Source of the DNA: Mollicutes bacterium
GTDB taxonomy: Bacteria > Bacillota_I > Bacilli_A > Izemoplasmatales > Izemoplasmataceae
Length of the DNA stretch: 35,248 bases
Assembly: GCA_003552275.1 (NCBI GenBank)
Contig: PUKL01000146.1
Location: forward strand, 1 to 35,248
Direction of reading: 5' to 3'
Part shown: positions 1-7,903 of the stretch, piece by piece
How positions within the stretch are numbered: the stretch's first letter is position 1
Layout: every line of letters starts with the position of its first letter
The notes under the pieces: generated by a model
What the model was told of the DNA's origin: nothing
Database searches by the model: none
The model's input: the letters and a program-made list of their open reading frames with translations, nothing else
Made by a program: the position numbers and the translations under genes

Positions 1-2864
1 AAATCCCTCTGGGCGATCTTGTAGCCGCTGCCGAGTTCGGTGAACTCCTTGATGGCCTGTAAGCGTTTGGCCGCCTCCTCGTTGAGTTTCTTCTCCTTGT
101 CGTACATGAGATAGCTGTAGGCGATGCGGTTGCTTCGGCCGACACGTCCGCGGATCTGATAGAGTTGGGCCAGACCGAGCCGGTCGGCGTCATGGACGAT
201 CAACGTGTTGGCATTGGGGATGTCCAGACCGGTCTCGATGATGGTCGTGGAGACGAGCACGTCGAAATGATGGTCGAGAAAGCCTCGCATCACGTTTTCG
301 AGCTTGAACCTCTCCATCTGACCGTGAGCGACCCCGATGCGGGCGTCGGGGACAAGCCGGCGCAAGTTGTGGGCCACCTCGTCGATCGTCTCGATGCGGT
401 TGTGGAGGTAGAAGACCTGTCCTTCCCTTCCCAGTTCGCGTTCGATGGCGTCTTTGATGACGTGGTCGTTCCGCCTCAGGACATAGGTCTGTACGGGGAA
501 ACGGTCCTTGGGCGGGGTCTCGATGACACTCATCTGTTTGACGTCGGTCATCGCCATCTGCAGAGTTCTCGGAATCGGTGTCGCCGACAACGACAAAACG
601 TCGATGTCCAATTTCAGTTGTTTGATCCTCTCCTTGTGTTCGACGCCGAATCGTTGTTCTTCGTCGACGATGAGCAGGCCGAGGTCTTTATAGCGTATGT
701 CTTTCGAAAGCAATCGGTGGGTGCCGATGATGACATCGACCGTGCCTTCCTCGATCCCCTTGATGAACTCTTTCTGTCTTTTCCTTCTGACAAAACGATT
801 CAAAAGGGCCACTTTCACCCCGTGGGCCTCGAGTCGGTCCTTGAAGGTGTAATAGTGCTGTCTTGAAAGGACGGTCGTGGGGGCGAGATAGACGGCCTGC
901 TTGTTGTCGAGGACGGCTTTGAAGGCGGCCCGGAGGGCCACTTCCGTCTTGCCGTAGCCGACATCGCCGCAGATGAGCCTGTCCATCGGCGTCTCGCTTT
1001 CCATGTCGGCTTTCACGGCTTCGATCGCTTTCTTTTGATCATCGGTCTCTTCGTACTGAAACTCCGCTTCGAAGTCCGTCATCAGATCCGTGTCTTCGCT
1101 GAAAGCGTGTCCCTTCACGCGCTTTCTCGCCGCATAGAGCTCGATGAGGCCCGCGGCGATGTCGGCGGCCTTCTTGCGGACCCGACGTTTCGTTTTCGCC
1201 CATTCGGTGCTGCCGAGCTTGTTGAGTTTGGGGACCGTCCCTTCCCCGGCCACGAAACGCTGGATGAGATGAATGCTCTCGACGGGGATGTAGAGTTTGT
1301 CGTCCCCCTTGTAGGCGATGACGATATAGTCGTTCGTCTTGTCCTGCACCTCCATGGTCTCGATGCCGAGGAATCTGCCGATCCCGTGGTCGTAGTGGAC
1401 GATGTAGTCGCCTTTTTGCAGGGACTCGGCCGTGGGGACCCTTTCTGTATCCTTGAACACCCGTCGGCGGCGTTTGGCCGTCTTCGGTGAGACCTCCTTG
1501 AAGATGTCGGTGTCCGAAACAAGAACGAAAGAGGCGTCGAACCATTCGAACGAGAGGGGGTTCTCCCGGACGACGAGGTTCACTTTCTTCTTGAACGGTT
1601 CATCGGAGCTTCCCAAGATTTGATAGGGGACCTTCCCCTCGAGCAGACCGGCGAGCCGGTCGAGGCGTTTCTCGTCGCTGAGGGTCACGAGGACGGTCAC
1701 ATGCCCTTCGTAACGCTTGAGGTCCTTCATGAACATGTGGATGTTGTTGTTGTAGCGGATTCCTTCTTTGACACGCAAAGGAATGCGTACGGAAGAAGCC
1801 TCCTCCATCGGCAGGGGATTCAGGGCGATCCGTTTATCGTAGGTGATCCTGTCGGGATCCTTGAGGAAAGAGAATCCCAGTCGGGGATAGTCGCCCGCCT
1901 CCATCATCCATTCGGCGAGATCGTCCCGGATGTGGGCGTAGGCGCTCTTGATCCGTTCATGGTCGATGGTCACAAGCAAAGGGTCGTCCAGATAGTCGGC
2001 GATGGTTTCCGGCTCTTCATCCATAAAAGCCATATAGCGACCCAACTGGTCTTTCTTCTCATGGTTCTCCAAGGCTTCCAATTCTTCGTTGACCCTGTTT
2101 TTCGTCTCCGCGGAGAAATCCTCCCGTTCAAATTTGCGGCGGACGTTGTTCTCGATGACGGCGAAATCTTCGGCCGTATAGAAAAACTCGTCCCGCGGCG
2201 TCAGGGTGAAGGAGTCGATCCTCTCTTGGGAGCGTTGGGTCTTGACATCGAAATGCCGGAGCGAGTCGATCTCCGTGTCGAAAAAATCGATGCGCACCGG
2301 TTGGTCGTGATCGGGAAGATAGATGTCGACGATACTGCCCCGATGAGCGAACTCCCCCACCTTCTCCACTGTCGGTGTGGCTTGATAGCCGAGTTCGACG
2401 AGTCTTGCGAAGAACGTCTCGAAATCGACATCGTCCCCGACCTTGAAGGTCGCATACACATCTTCGAAACGCTGGCGGGGAAGAAGTTGTTTCACGAGGC
2501 CGGTGGTGTGTGTCACGATGAGCCGCTTGTTCTTTCCGAAGAGGTTCCTCACCGTCTCTAGCCGCTGGAATTTCAGATCCTCGCTCATCGCGAGCATCTC
2601 GGTGGTCAGAAATTCATCTTGCGGAAAGAAGCCCACCTCCGTATCAAGCAAGGTGGTGAGGCTGTCATAGGTCTTTTGGGCATGATAGAGGTTGTGGTTG
2701 ACGACGAGGATGTCCCGTTCGGTCATGTGATGCAAGGCGATGACGAAAAACACGGCGAACGCTTCCGTGGTGTTGGTGATTTCGATGGTTCGTTTCGTCT
2801 TCAGCGCTTCGGAAAAACTACGGAGAACCTCCGTGTCTTCCAACAACGAGAGCAGTCTATTCAT
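1..2864 (-). CDS. mfd: Transcription-repair coupling factor Mfd, 3' end cut off by the window edge
   Basis: Mfd is an ATP-driven DNA translocase that removes RNA polymerase stalled at lesions and recruits UvrA. Reading the minus strand from ATG 2864 gives 954 residues without a stop. Seen in order: a UvrB-like N-terminal module with the GEFAHRGSIVDIY motif, an RNAP-interaction segment (GDYIVHYDHGIGRFLG), Walker A GDVGYGKT at about residues 633-640, the DEEQRFG box at about 734-740, and late helicase motifs (ETGLDIPNANTL, RGRVGRSNR). Family members are about 1150-1180 residues, so roughly the last 200, the autoinhibitory C-terminal domain, lie outside the window. The start is set by GGAGG at 2871-2875, six bases upstream. 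It is the last visible gene of the rpmH operon, 75 bases after pth, as in Bacillus. Confidence 0.97.
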   Translation of the reverse strand, partial: MNRLLSLLEDTEVLRSFSEALKTKRTIEITNTTEAFAVFFVIALHHMTERDILVVNHNLYHAQKTYDSLTTLLDTEVGFFPQDEFLTTEMLAMSEDLKFQRLETVRNLFGKNKRLIVTHTTGLVKQLLPRQRFEDVYATFKVGDDVDFETFFARLVELGYQATPTVEKVGEFAHRGSIVDIYLPDHDQPVRIDFFDTEIDSLRHFDVKTQRSQERIDSFTLTPRDEFFYTAEDFAVIENNVRRKFEREDFSAETKNRVNEELEALENHEKKDQLGRYMAFMDEEPETIADYLDDPLLVTIDHERIKSAYAHIRDDLAEWMMEAGDYPRLGFSFLKDPDRITYDKRIALNPLPMEEASSVRIPLRVKEGIRYNNNIHMFMKDLKRYEGHVTVLVTLSDEKRLDRLAGLLEGKVPYQILGSSDEPFKKKVNLVVRENPLSFEWFDASFVLVSDTDIFKEVSPKTAKRRRRVFKDTERVPTAESLQKGDYIVHYDHGIGRFLGIETMEVQDKTNDYIVIAYKGDDKLYIPVESIHLIQRFVAGEGTVPKLNKLGSTEWAKTKRRVRKKAADIAAGLIELYAARKRVKGHAFSEDTDLMTDFEAEFQYEETDDQKKAIEAVKADMESETPMDRLICGDVGYGKTEVALRAAFKAVLDNKQAVYLAPTTVLSRQHYYTFKDRLEAHGVKVALLNRFVRRKRQKEFIKGIEEGTVDVIIGTHRLLSKDIRYKDLGLLIVDEEQRFGVEHKERIKQLKLDIDVLSLSATPIPRTLQMAMTDVKQMSVIETPPKDRFPVQTYVLRRNDHVIKDAIERELGREGQVFYLHNRIETIDEVAHNLRRLVPDARIGVAHGQMERFKLENVMRGFLDHHFDVLVSTTIIETGLDIPNANTLIVHDADRLGLAQLYQIRGRVGRSNRIAYSYLMYDKEKKLNEEAAKRLQAIKEFTELGSGYKIAQRD

Positions 2865-2887
2865 GCAGAACCTCCACGCAGACGAGC

Positions 2888-2909
2888 GGACGTCCGGCGG
2901 GGGACGCCC
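2888..2909 (-). other. Intergenic RNA hairpin between pth and mfd
   Basis: On the minus strand GGGCGTCC (2909-2902) can pair with GGACGTCC (2895-2888) around the six-base loop CCCGCC. One pair is G-U, which is allowed only in the minus-strand transcript; the plus strand would have an A-C mismatch. No T-run follows, so it is unlikely to be a terminator. It could be a processing or stability element between pth and mfd. The stem resembles the one before prs (23420-23450). Function unknown. Confidence 0.4.
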
Positions 2910-2939
2910 GTGATCAAGTCAAACTTTCGTGTCCGCTTC

Positions 2940-3521
2940 TCAATCGTCGTTCTCGTCATGTTCATTTGCGCGTACATTGTGTCTGTTCATGAGCGTGGTG
3001 AAATCTTCGTCGTCGGCGAGGGCCTCGATGATCTCCGTGACTTCACGGATGCTCTCGATGACCGTATCCCCCTCTTCCTCGACAAACCGGGAGAGGACGT
3101 AATCGCTCGCATCGAGGCGGCCGCTGTCGCCGATACCGAACCGGATGCGTTTGAAGGTATCTTCGCCGAGATGGGCGAGGATGGACGAAAGCCCCTTGTG
3201 GCCTCCCGTCCCCCCTTTTTCCCGCAAGCGGAGCCTTCCCACTCCGAGATCGAGGTCGTCATGGATGACGACGAGTTCGGTGAGGGGGATCCGATAATAG
3301 TCCAACGCCGCTTTCACACTCTCTCCCGAGAGGTTCATGTAGGTCGTGGGTTTCAAGAGGAGCGTGTCTTTGTGGCGGGCGATGCTACCCTTGATTTTCT
3401 TCTGGTGCTTGAAAGCGAGACCCTTCTTGGATGCAAAGGCCTCCAGACAGAGAAATCCGATGTTATGGCGGGTCCGTGCATATTTCCTGCCGGGATTGCC
3501 GAGCCCTGCGACGAGTCTCAT
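2940..3521 (-). CDS. pth: Peptidyl-tRNA hydrolase
   Basis: Pth frees tRNA from peptidyl-tRNAs that drop off the ribosome. The 193-residue product has the family layout: GLGNPG at residues 6-11, the catalytic histidine H19 in RHNIGF, YMNLSG at 61-66 and HDDLDL at 87-92 holding the supporting aspartate. One departure: the usual GGHNG segment reads GGHKG, with Lys109 where E. coli has the substrate-contacting Asn114. The C-terminus is a highly charged tail. The ATG overlaps the khpB stop as ATGA (3518-3521), which suggests translational coupling. The gene precedes mfd as in Bacillus. Confidence 0.96.
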   Translation of the reverse strand: MRLVAGLGNPGRKYARTRHNIGFLCLEAFASKKGLAFKHQKKIKGSIARHKDTLLLKPTTYMNLSGESVKAALDYYRIPLTELVVIHDDLDLGVGRLRLREKGGTGGHKGLSSILAHLGEDTFKRIRFGIGDSGRLDASDYVLSRFVEEEGDTVIESIREVTEIIEALADDEDFTTLMNRHNVRANEHDENDD

Positions 3522-4132
3522 TTTTTCTTCGGCTTGATGACGAGGTGGCGTTTGTCCTTTTCGCCCTCGGATTTGGTGTAGACGTCGTTCCAGTCGGCAA
3601 GCTTGGTGTGGATGATGCGCCTTTCGTAGGCGTTCATCGGGCTCAGCTTGACTTCGGTCTTCGTTCGTGCGACTTCCTTCGCCGTCTGGGTGGCGAGAAT
3701 CTCCAGCTTCTTCTTGCGGTTTTTCCTGTACCCGCCGATATCGACGACAACAAGAAGATATTTCTCGGTGTAGACATTCAACAGGTTCCTGAGATATGCC
3801 TGGATCCCTTCGAGAGTCTTGCCGTTCTTACCGATGAGCACGGGGTTGGCGTCCGTGTCACAATCATAGACGACCTCCCCCTCGGCGGGCTGTTCGACTT
3901 GGATCTCGGCCTTGATGCGCATATCGGCGAAAAGGGTGGCCAGGGTCTCCCGGCCGAGCTCGACGGGGTCCGTATCGATCGATGCTTCGACCTCATAGCC
4001 TTTCCTTATGCCCAAAAGGCCTTTGATCTGCTTGGTCTCGAATTTGATGTGACGACGGTTGACACGGAGTCTCTCTTCGGCGATCTCCTTCGCTTCATCG
4101 AGTGTTTTTGCCTCGAATGTGACTTTGTTCAT
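3518..4132 (-). CDS. khpB: RNA-binding protein KhpB (Jag/EloR/SpoIIIJ-associated)
   Basis: KhpB is a cytoplasmic RNA-binding protein tied in Bacillota to cell elongation and usually encoded next to yidC. The 204 residues show the three expected domains: a Jag-N module (1-50, rich in EAK and GIRKGYEV), a KH domain (about 58-132) with the GKNG loop at 101-104, and an R3H domain (about 140-204) with the RRIIH core at 171-175 and a basic KPKKK end. A GTG at 4147 is also in frame, but ATG 4132 is preferred: it has GAGGGTGA at a good distance and gives the usual MNKVTFEAKT beginning. The stop overlaps the pth start by four bases. Confidence 0.93.
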   Translation of the reverse strand: MNKVTFEAKTLDEAKEIAEERLRVNRRHIKFETKQIKGLLGIRKGYEVEASIDTDPVELGRETLATLFADMRIKAEIQVEQPAEGEVVYDCDTDANPVLIGKNGKTLEGIQAYLRNLLNVYTEKYLLVVVDIGGYRKNRKKKLEILATQTAKEVARTKTEVKLSPMNAYERRIIHTKLADWNDVYTKSEGEKDKRHLVIKPKKK

Positions 4133-4143
4133 GTAACTCACCC

Positions 4144-5433
4144 TCACGCGCTTTCTTTGTTCGCAAAGAATTTCTGGTACGTCCGTTTGCGGTTCACATA
4201 AGTCTGGACGAACTGGAAGAGGTTACCGATGATCCAGTAGAAGGCGATGCCCAGGTTCGTGAACGCGATCGCCGTCAGCATGATGACCATGAAATACATC
4301 ATGTACTTCATCGTCTTTTGGGTCTGTTGCTGCTGGGCGGTCTCGTATTTCTTGTTCCGCATGTATTCGGGACGCTTCTGGGCGTACCGTTGATAGAGGA
4401 ACATGGTGACACCGACAATGCCCGCGAGGAGGAAGAACTGCCAGTTCTCGACGAGTCCGAACCCGTCGGGTTCCGCTTGGAAATCGAACCACAGGAACCT
4501 GTAGTTCAAATCTTGATAGCGTTCGGTCAGAGGCAGCCTTCGCACCACCTGATACATCGCGATGAAGATCGGCATCTGTAAGAAGGGGAAGAGGCAGCCC
4601 AACGGGTTGATGTTGTATTTTCGATAGAGCTGGAGCTGCTCCTGTTGAAACTTCTGTTGGCTCGCTTGGTCCTTTTTGTCCTGGTATTTCTCTTTGAGTT
4701 TCTCGATCTCCGGCTGTGCGATCGCCAAGTTCGCACTCATGGCGGTGGTCTTGGAATAGATCGGCCACCCGACAATCCGGATGATGAGGGTCATGATGAG
4801 CAACCCCACGATGTAGAACCCTCCGAGCGTCCGGCTGATGTTGTAGATGATGTCCGCGAGTTGCCTGACGATCCATTGAACCCAGCCGAAACCGCTGATG
4901 TCGCCGGTCTCGTCGGTGAAATCCGTGAAAGTCTGGGTGTAGGTGGCGGGATCGTCGTCATGTTCGGTCCAGGTCACGGACTGGATGAGCGGTTGTCCTT
5001 CGGCCCTTTGGATCCTGAGGGTGACGGTCCCCGAGATTTCCAGGTCCGAGAGGGTCAGTGTGTGTAGCTCCCTCGCAGGGCCGTCATATTCCATCTCCCC
5101 GACGAGATTGTCGTCGAGAAGGACCTCGATGGCGACGAGTGTATCGAACTCATGTCTGGTGAACTCGATCTCGAGCTCGTCGATTCCTTTGTCCAACGTG
5201 ACCCTGATGTGTCCGTTCTCTCCGAGCCGGGCCCGATCGGTGTCCCGGATCGCGCTCCGGTATGTCCACTCGTGGTCGCCGACACCGTCGAAGAGTCCGT
5301 CGGCGTAGGTCGTCTCCTCACCGACGTAATCGATGGGTCTTGTGTAGTGTTCGGTGTTACATCCGCTCAAGAGAAACATGCTGCCGATGACCAGCAGGAG
5401 CATGAGCGTCTTCACAATGGTCTTATGTCTCAT
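4144..5433 (-). CDS. yidC: Membrane protein insertase YidC/OxaA, lipoprotein with an extra extracytoplasmic domain
   Basis: YidC inserts and folds membrane proteins, alone or with SecYEG. Seen in the 429 residues: a lipoprotein signal ending in the lipobox LLSGC (Cys25); a soluble, probably beta-rich segment at about 26-180; then the conserved insertase core, with the groove arginine R219 in the first core helix, the cytoplasmic hairpin AMSANLAIAQPEIEKLKEKY and the LGCLFPFLQMPIF stretch, ending in a basic tail. Bacillota YidC proteins are usually about 260-290 residues and lack such a large N-terminal domain; the E. coli P1 domain is larger and follows an uncleaved helix. The start overlaps the rnpA stop (ATGA, 5430-5433), with GAGGTGAG inside rnpA as ribosome site. 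Confidence 0.95.
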   Translation of the reverse strand: MRHKTIVKTLMLLLVIGSMFLLSGCNTEHYTRPIDYVGEETTYADGLFDGVGDHEWTYRSAIRDTDRARLGENGHIRVTLDKGIDELEIEFTRHEFDTLVAIEVLLDDNLVGEMEYDGPARELHTLTLSDLEISGTVTLRIQRAEGQPLIQSVTWTEHDDDPATYTQTFTDFTDETGDISGFGWVQWIVRQLADIIYNISRTLGGFYIVGLLIMTLIIRIVGWPIYSKTTAMSANLAIAQPEIEKLKEKYQDKKDQASQQKFQQEQLQLYRKYNINPLGCLFPFLQMPIFIAMYQVVRRLPLTERYQDLNYRFLWFDFQAEPDGFGLVENWQFFLLAGIVGVTMFLYQRYAQKRPEYMRNKKYETAQQQQTQKTMKYMMYFMVIMLTAIAFTNLGIAFYWIIGNLFQFVQTYVNRKRTYQKFFANKESA

Positions 5434-5780
5434 CTTCTCACCTCTCGGTTGTTGAGTTTGATTCGGTGCTTTTTCACCAATTTCACGAGTTCTCTTTCCA
5501 ATTCTTCAAACCGCAGTTTCGCAGACCGGGCATGGACGATGACAAAGAGGTCGATGTTCTCATGGATGTCCAGATCCTTGATGATCATGCGGATTTGGCG
5601 CTTGACTTTATTGCGCCGCACAGCTTTGCCGAATTTTTGGGGGACACTGATCGCGTAACGAAAATGTCCTTTCTTCCCCGCCCCCTTGTAGACGCTGAAA
5701 TAGGCGTTCCTTCTCACATTCCCCGCCTCAAGGAGTTCTTTGATCTCGTCAGGTTTCTTGATACGGAACTTTTTTTTCAC
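5430..5780 (-). CDS. rnpA: Ribonuclease P protein component
   Basis: RnpA is the protein subunit of RNase P, which removes tRNA 5' leaders together with the rnpB RNA (not in this window). The product is 116 residues, strongly basic, with the RNR signature AVRRNKVKRQIR at residues 53-64 and the usual FxVYK strand near residue 28-32. The start is GTG 5780, with GGAGGTG about seven bases upstream; no better ATG is available. It follows rpmH in the classic rpmH-rnpA-yidC order. A hairpin with a T-run (5823-5854) lies between rpmH and rnpA, so it probably receives less transcription than rpmH. Confidence 0.96.
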   Translation of the reverse strand: MKKKFRIKKPDEIKELLEAGNVRRNAYFSVYKGAGKKGHFRYAISVPQKFGKAVRRNKVKRQIRMIIKDLDIHENIDLFVIVHARSAKLRFEELERELVKLVKKHRIKLNNREVRR

Positions 5781-5822
5781 CCGTCCACCTCCGGTCGTTC
5801 GTGCTGTCTCGGTGTTTCAATG

Positions 5823-5854
5823 AAAAACACCTGAAATAAATCTTTTCAGGTGTT
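5823..5854 (-). terminator. Hairpin plus T-run between rpmH and rnpA (attenuator or partial terminator)
   Basis: On the minus strand AACACCTGAAA (5854-5844) pairs perfectly with TTTCAGGTGTT (5836-5826) around a seven-base loop and runs into TTTTT. This is a standard intrinsic terminator. Because rnpA and the genes after it show no clear promoter of their own, it is likely leaky and sets the ratio of L34 to downstream products. Confidence 0.75.
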
Positions 5855-5891
5855 CACAGGTCGTAAAGATTCGTTTCTACGTATGTGATTG

Positions 5892-6026
5892 TCAGGGCGA
5901 CAGACGGCTGCGTTTCTTCAAACGTCTACGCGCAAGCACTCTTCGCCCCGCGGGCGAGGACATGCGTTTACGAAAGCCGTGCTTCCGTGCTTTCTTTTTC
6001 CGGTTGGGCTGATAAGTCCTTTTCAT
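5892..6026 (-). CDS. rpmH: 50S ribosomal protein L34
   Basis: L34 is a small basic protein of the large ribosomal subunit. Reading the minus strand from ATG 6026 gives 44 residues: it starts MKRTYQPNRKKKARKHGF and continues RKRMSSPAGRRVLARRR, ending RLSP before TGA. Length and sequence match the family (44-46 residues). GGAGGTG lies seven bases upstream of the ATG. It is the first gene left of the origin, under the consensus promoter at 6069-6097, and is followed by an attenuator-like hairpin. Its place directly divergent from dnaA is typical of Bacillota origins. Confidence 0.97.
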   Translation of the reverse strand: MKRTYQPNRKKKARKHGFRKRMSSPAGRRVLARRRLKKRSRLSP

Positions 6027-6068
6027 GGGTAACACCTCCAACACTGCGGCGAAACCGCGCGTTTATAG

Positions 6069-6097
6069 ATTATATACAATCCGCCTTTCTCTGTCAA
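6069..6097 (-). promoter_or_regulatory. Consensus sigma-A promoter for rpmH operon
   Basis: The minus strand carries TTGACA (6097-6092) and TATAAT (6074-6069) separated by exactly 17 bases. Both hexamers match consensus perfectly. It sits about 43 bases upstream of the rpmH start and reads away from the origin. Confidence 0.9.
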
Positions 6098-6360
6098 CTA
6101 ATAATGGGAATTCCTTGTCTTTGGAATTATTCCAAAGAAGTTTTCCACAGTCGAAAACAGCGTGGAGTTCGTGTTTCCGCAATGAGGTGTGTGGAAAAGT
6201 GGAAACGGGGATACCTCCCCGATGTGGAAAAGTGGAAAGTGTGTTTTTTGCCTTTGTTTGGCTTTGGTAAGTGTCGAGACCCGTGTGTGGAAAGACAGTG
6301 GAAAGATAAGTTTTCCACATTTTTCGTTGATAAATTCTTGTTTTTTTTGTCATTGTGTTG

Positions 6361-6369
6361 TGCTAGAAT
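6361..6369 (+). promoter_or_regulatory. dnaA promoter, extended -10
   Basis: TGCTAGAAT fits an extended -10 (TGnTAnAAT). At the -35 distance there is only a T-run, so the TG motif probably carries recognition. The predicted start leaves a leader of about 20 bases before GGGAGGTG (6379-6386). The nearest DnaA box ends at 6319, so autoregulation by DnaA is plausible. Confidence 0.65.
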
Positions 6370-6392
6370 AGAATTCCCCGGGAGGTGAAATC

Positions 6393-7772
6393 ATGAACGA
6401 ACACATCGACATATGGCACGAAATCAAAGGCCAGCTCGAGATGCAGCTCGAAGACAGCACTTTTGAAGAGATCTTCGCGTCTGTCGACTCCGTCTACAAG
6501 GTGAAGAACAATTACGTCTATCTCATGGTCGACAACGAGTTCATAAAAAAGCGGATTGAGCTCGTCTATCTACAAAAGATGAACCGTCTTTTGGAGAACT
6601 ATGTCGATGAGCGTTATGAATACCGTCTCATCACCAAAGACCAAGCCGAAAAGGATATGAGCAACGAGAAGACTTTCGGGGTCAATGTTCCCGATCACAA
6701 AGAATACGAGGAGGCCCACCTGAACGCAAACTTGAACCCTTCCTACACGTTCAGCAATTTCGTCGTGGGTCATTCCAACCGCTTGGCCTATACTTCGGCG
6801 ATCAAGATTGCCGACCAACCCGGGATTGTCGCCAATCCCCTTTACATTTTCGGCGATGTGGGGCTCGGCAAGACCCATCTCATGCAATGCATCGGCAACT
6901 ATATCCTGGAGGGCGACATCAACAAGAGGGTCCTCTATGTCAAGGCCGACCAGTTCGTCGAAGACTACGTCCGTTATGCGAGCAAAAAGAAATACAGCGA
7001 ATTCAACAACATCTATCGCGCCGTCGACGTCCTTCTTGTCGACGACATCCAATTCCTCGCCAAGAAAGAGAAATCCCAAGAGGAGTTCTTCAAACTCTTC
7101 GAGCAGCTCCACAACCAACAAAAGCAGATCGTGATCACTTCGGACCGCAAAGCGAGCGACCTCCAAGATATCATGAACCGTTTGACGTCCCGCTTTTCTT
7201 GGGGAGTCACCGTCGATATCAACCGGCCCGACCTGGACCATCGCATCAAAATCCTGGAGAAGAAGCTCCTCGCCGAGACGAGCGAGACCGACATGATCCC
7301 CGACAAAGTCTTGGAATATATCGCCAGCGTGTTCGACAACAATGTCCGCGAGCTTGAAGGCGCATTGAAACGCGTCCTTTTCTATTGTACCGCATTCGAT
7401 TACGATTTCACCGTGAAAAATGCGGAAATCGCCCTCGAGAATCTCGTCCGTCCCCGCCGCGGCGAACACGACTTCCTCCGCAACAAGATCCGCAACCTTC
7501 TTTCGGTCGTCAGCGATTACTACAGCATCTCGACGAACGACCTCATTTCCAAAAAGAGGTCCCGTCAATACGTATACCCCCGACAGATCGCCATGCATCT
7601 CATCAAAGAACTCTATGACCTTCCCTACAAGCGAATCGGCACATATTTCAGCAACCGTGACCACTCCACCGTCATGCATTCCATCGAAAAAGTCAACAAT
7701 GAAATCCAACTGGATCACAATGTGAAGAATGATGTTGAAAAACTCAAACACAAGTGTGGAGAAAACTCTTGA
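6393..7772 (+). CDS. dnaA: Chromosomal replication initiator DnaA
   Basis: DnaA binds DnaA boxes at oriC, oligomerises with ATP and opens the duplex. The 459 residues show domain I (about 1-80, beginning IDIWHEIKGQLE), a short linker, the AAA+ domain III with Walker A GDVGLGKT at 154-161 and Walker B VLLVDDIQF at 213-221, a sensor region (DRLTSRFSWGVTVDI-like), and domain IV with the DNA-binding signature DHSTVMHSIEKV near the C-terminus. GGGAGGTGA lies at the right distance from ATG 6393. It is immediately downstream of the box cluster; dnaN follows after 131 bases. Confidence 0.99.
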   Translation: MNEHIDIWHEIKGQLEMQLEDSTFEEIFASVDSVYKVKNNYVYLMVDNEFIKKRIELVYLQKMNRLLENYVDERYEYRLITKDQAEKDMSNEKTFGVNVPDHKEYEEAHLNANLNPSYTFSNFVVGHSNRLAYTSAIKIADQPGIVANPLYIFGDVGLGKTHLMQCIGNYILEGDINKRVLYVKADQFVEDYVRYASKKKYSEFNNIYRAVDVLLVDDIQFLAKKEKSQEEFFKLFEQLHNQQKQIVITSDRKASDLQDIMNRLTSRFSWGVTVDINRPDLDHRIKILEKKLLAETSETDMIPDKVLEYIASVFDNNVRELEGALKRVLFYCTAFDYDFTVKNAEIALENLVRPRRGEHDFLRNKIRNLLSVVSDYYSISTNDLISKKRSRQYVYPRQIAMHLIKELYDLPYKRIGTYFSNRDHSTVMHSIEKVNNEIQLDHNVKNDVEKLKHKCGENS

Positions 7773-7842
7773 AAATCCCCACATGGATAGCTCCTTTTGT
7801 GGTATAATAGATATGAAATGGAGAGATTTCCCCATTTCCACA
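7755..7842. other. Secondary DnaA-box pair at the dnaA-dnaN junction
   Basis: TGTGGAGAA (7755-7763) and ATTTCCACA (7834-7842) each differ by one base from the TTTTCCACA type used upstream; CCCCACAT (7777-7784) is weaker. A second cluster downstream of dnaA is known from bipartite Bacillota origins such as Bacillus. Here it has few and imperfect boxes, so it may be only regulatory. Confidence 0.45.
7800..7808 (+). promoter_or_regulatory. dnaN promoter, extended -10
   Basis: TGGTATAAT is an extended -10 with a perfect TATAAT (7803-7808); no good -35 lies 16-18 bases upstream. It gives a leader of about 90 bases before dnaN. Confidence 0.6.
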
Positions 7843-7903
7843 AGACACCAATAACCAATAACAAAAAAAGAAAACAATGAATGAATGAAACCGAGGTGAG
7901 GAC

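Larger units (their letters stand above)
6027..6392. other. oriC: Replication origin oriC, main DnaA-box cluster
   Basis: This 366-base gap between divergent rpmH and dnaA contains no gene. DnaA boxes of type TTTTCCACA (one change from TTATCCACA) lie at 6141-6149 (+), 6190-6198 (-), 6223-6231 (-), 6311-6319 (+), and with one change at 6286-6294 (-). The two central boxes belong to a direct repeat, TGTGGAAAAGTGGAAA at 6190-6205 and 6223-6238, 33 bases apart. GTGGAAA at 6299-6305 faces the 6311 box as an inverted pair. An AT-rich stretch at 6320-6362, with a run of eight T, is the likely unwinding element next to the dnaA promoter. Gene orientation flips here: genes to the left are all minus, those to the right mostly plus. 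Confidence 0.9.

Noticed and set aside
165..3581. Plus-strand open frames at 165-866, 1035-1490, 1620-2561 and 2619-3581
   Set aside because: They lie opposite mfd and pth, whose motifs are unmistakable on the minus strand, and their products look like low-complexity Val/Asp/Phe/Arg shadow translations.
5885..6388. Plus-strand open frame through rpmH and the origin
   Set aside because: It overlaps rpmH on the other strand, the consensus rpmH promoter and all DnaA boxes, and has no ribosome site.
6393..7772. UGA read as tryptophan, as in Mycoplasma
   Set aside because: Many genes here end in TGA at family-typical lengths and tryptophans are TGG throughout, so the standard bacterial code applies.
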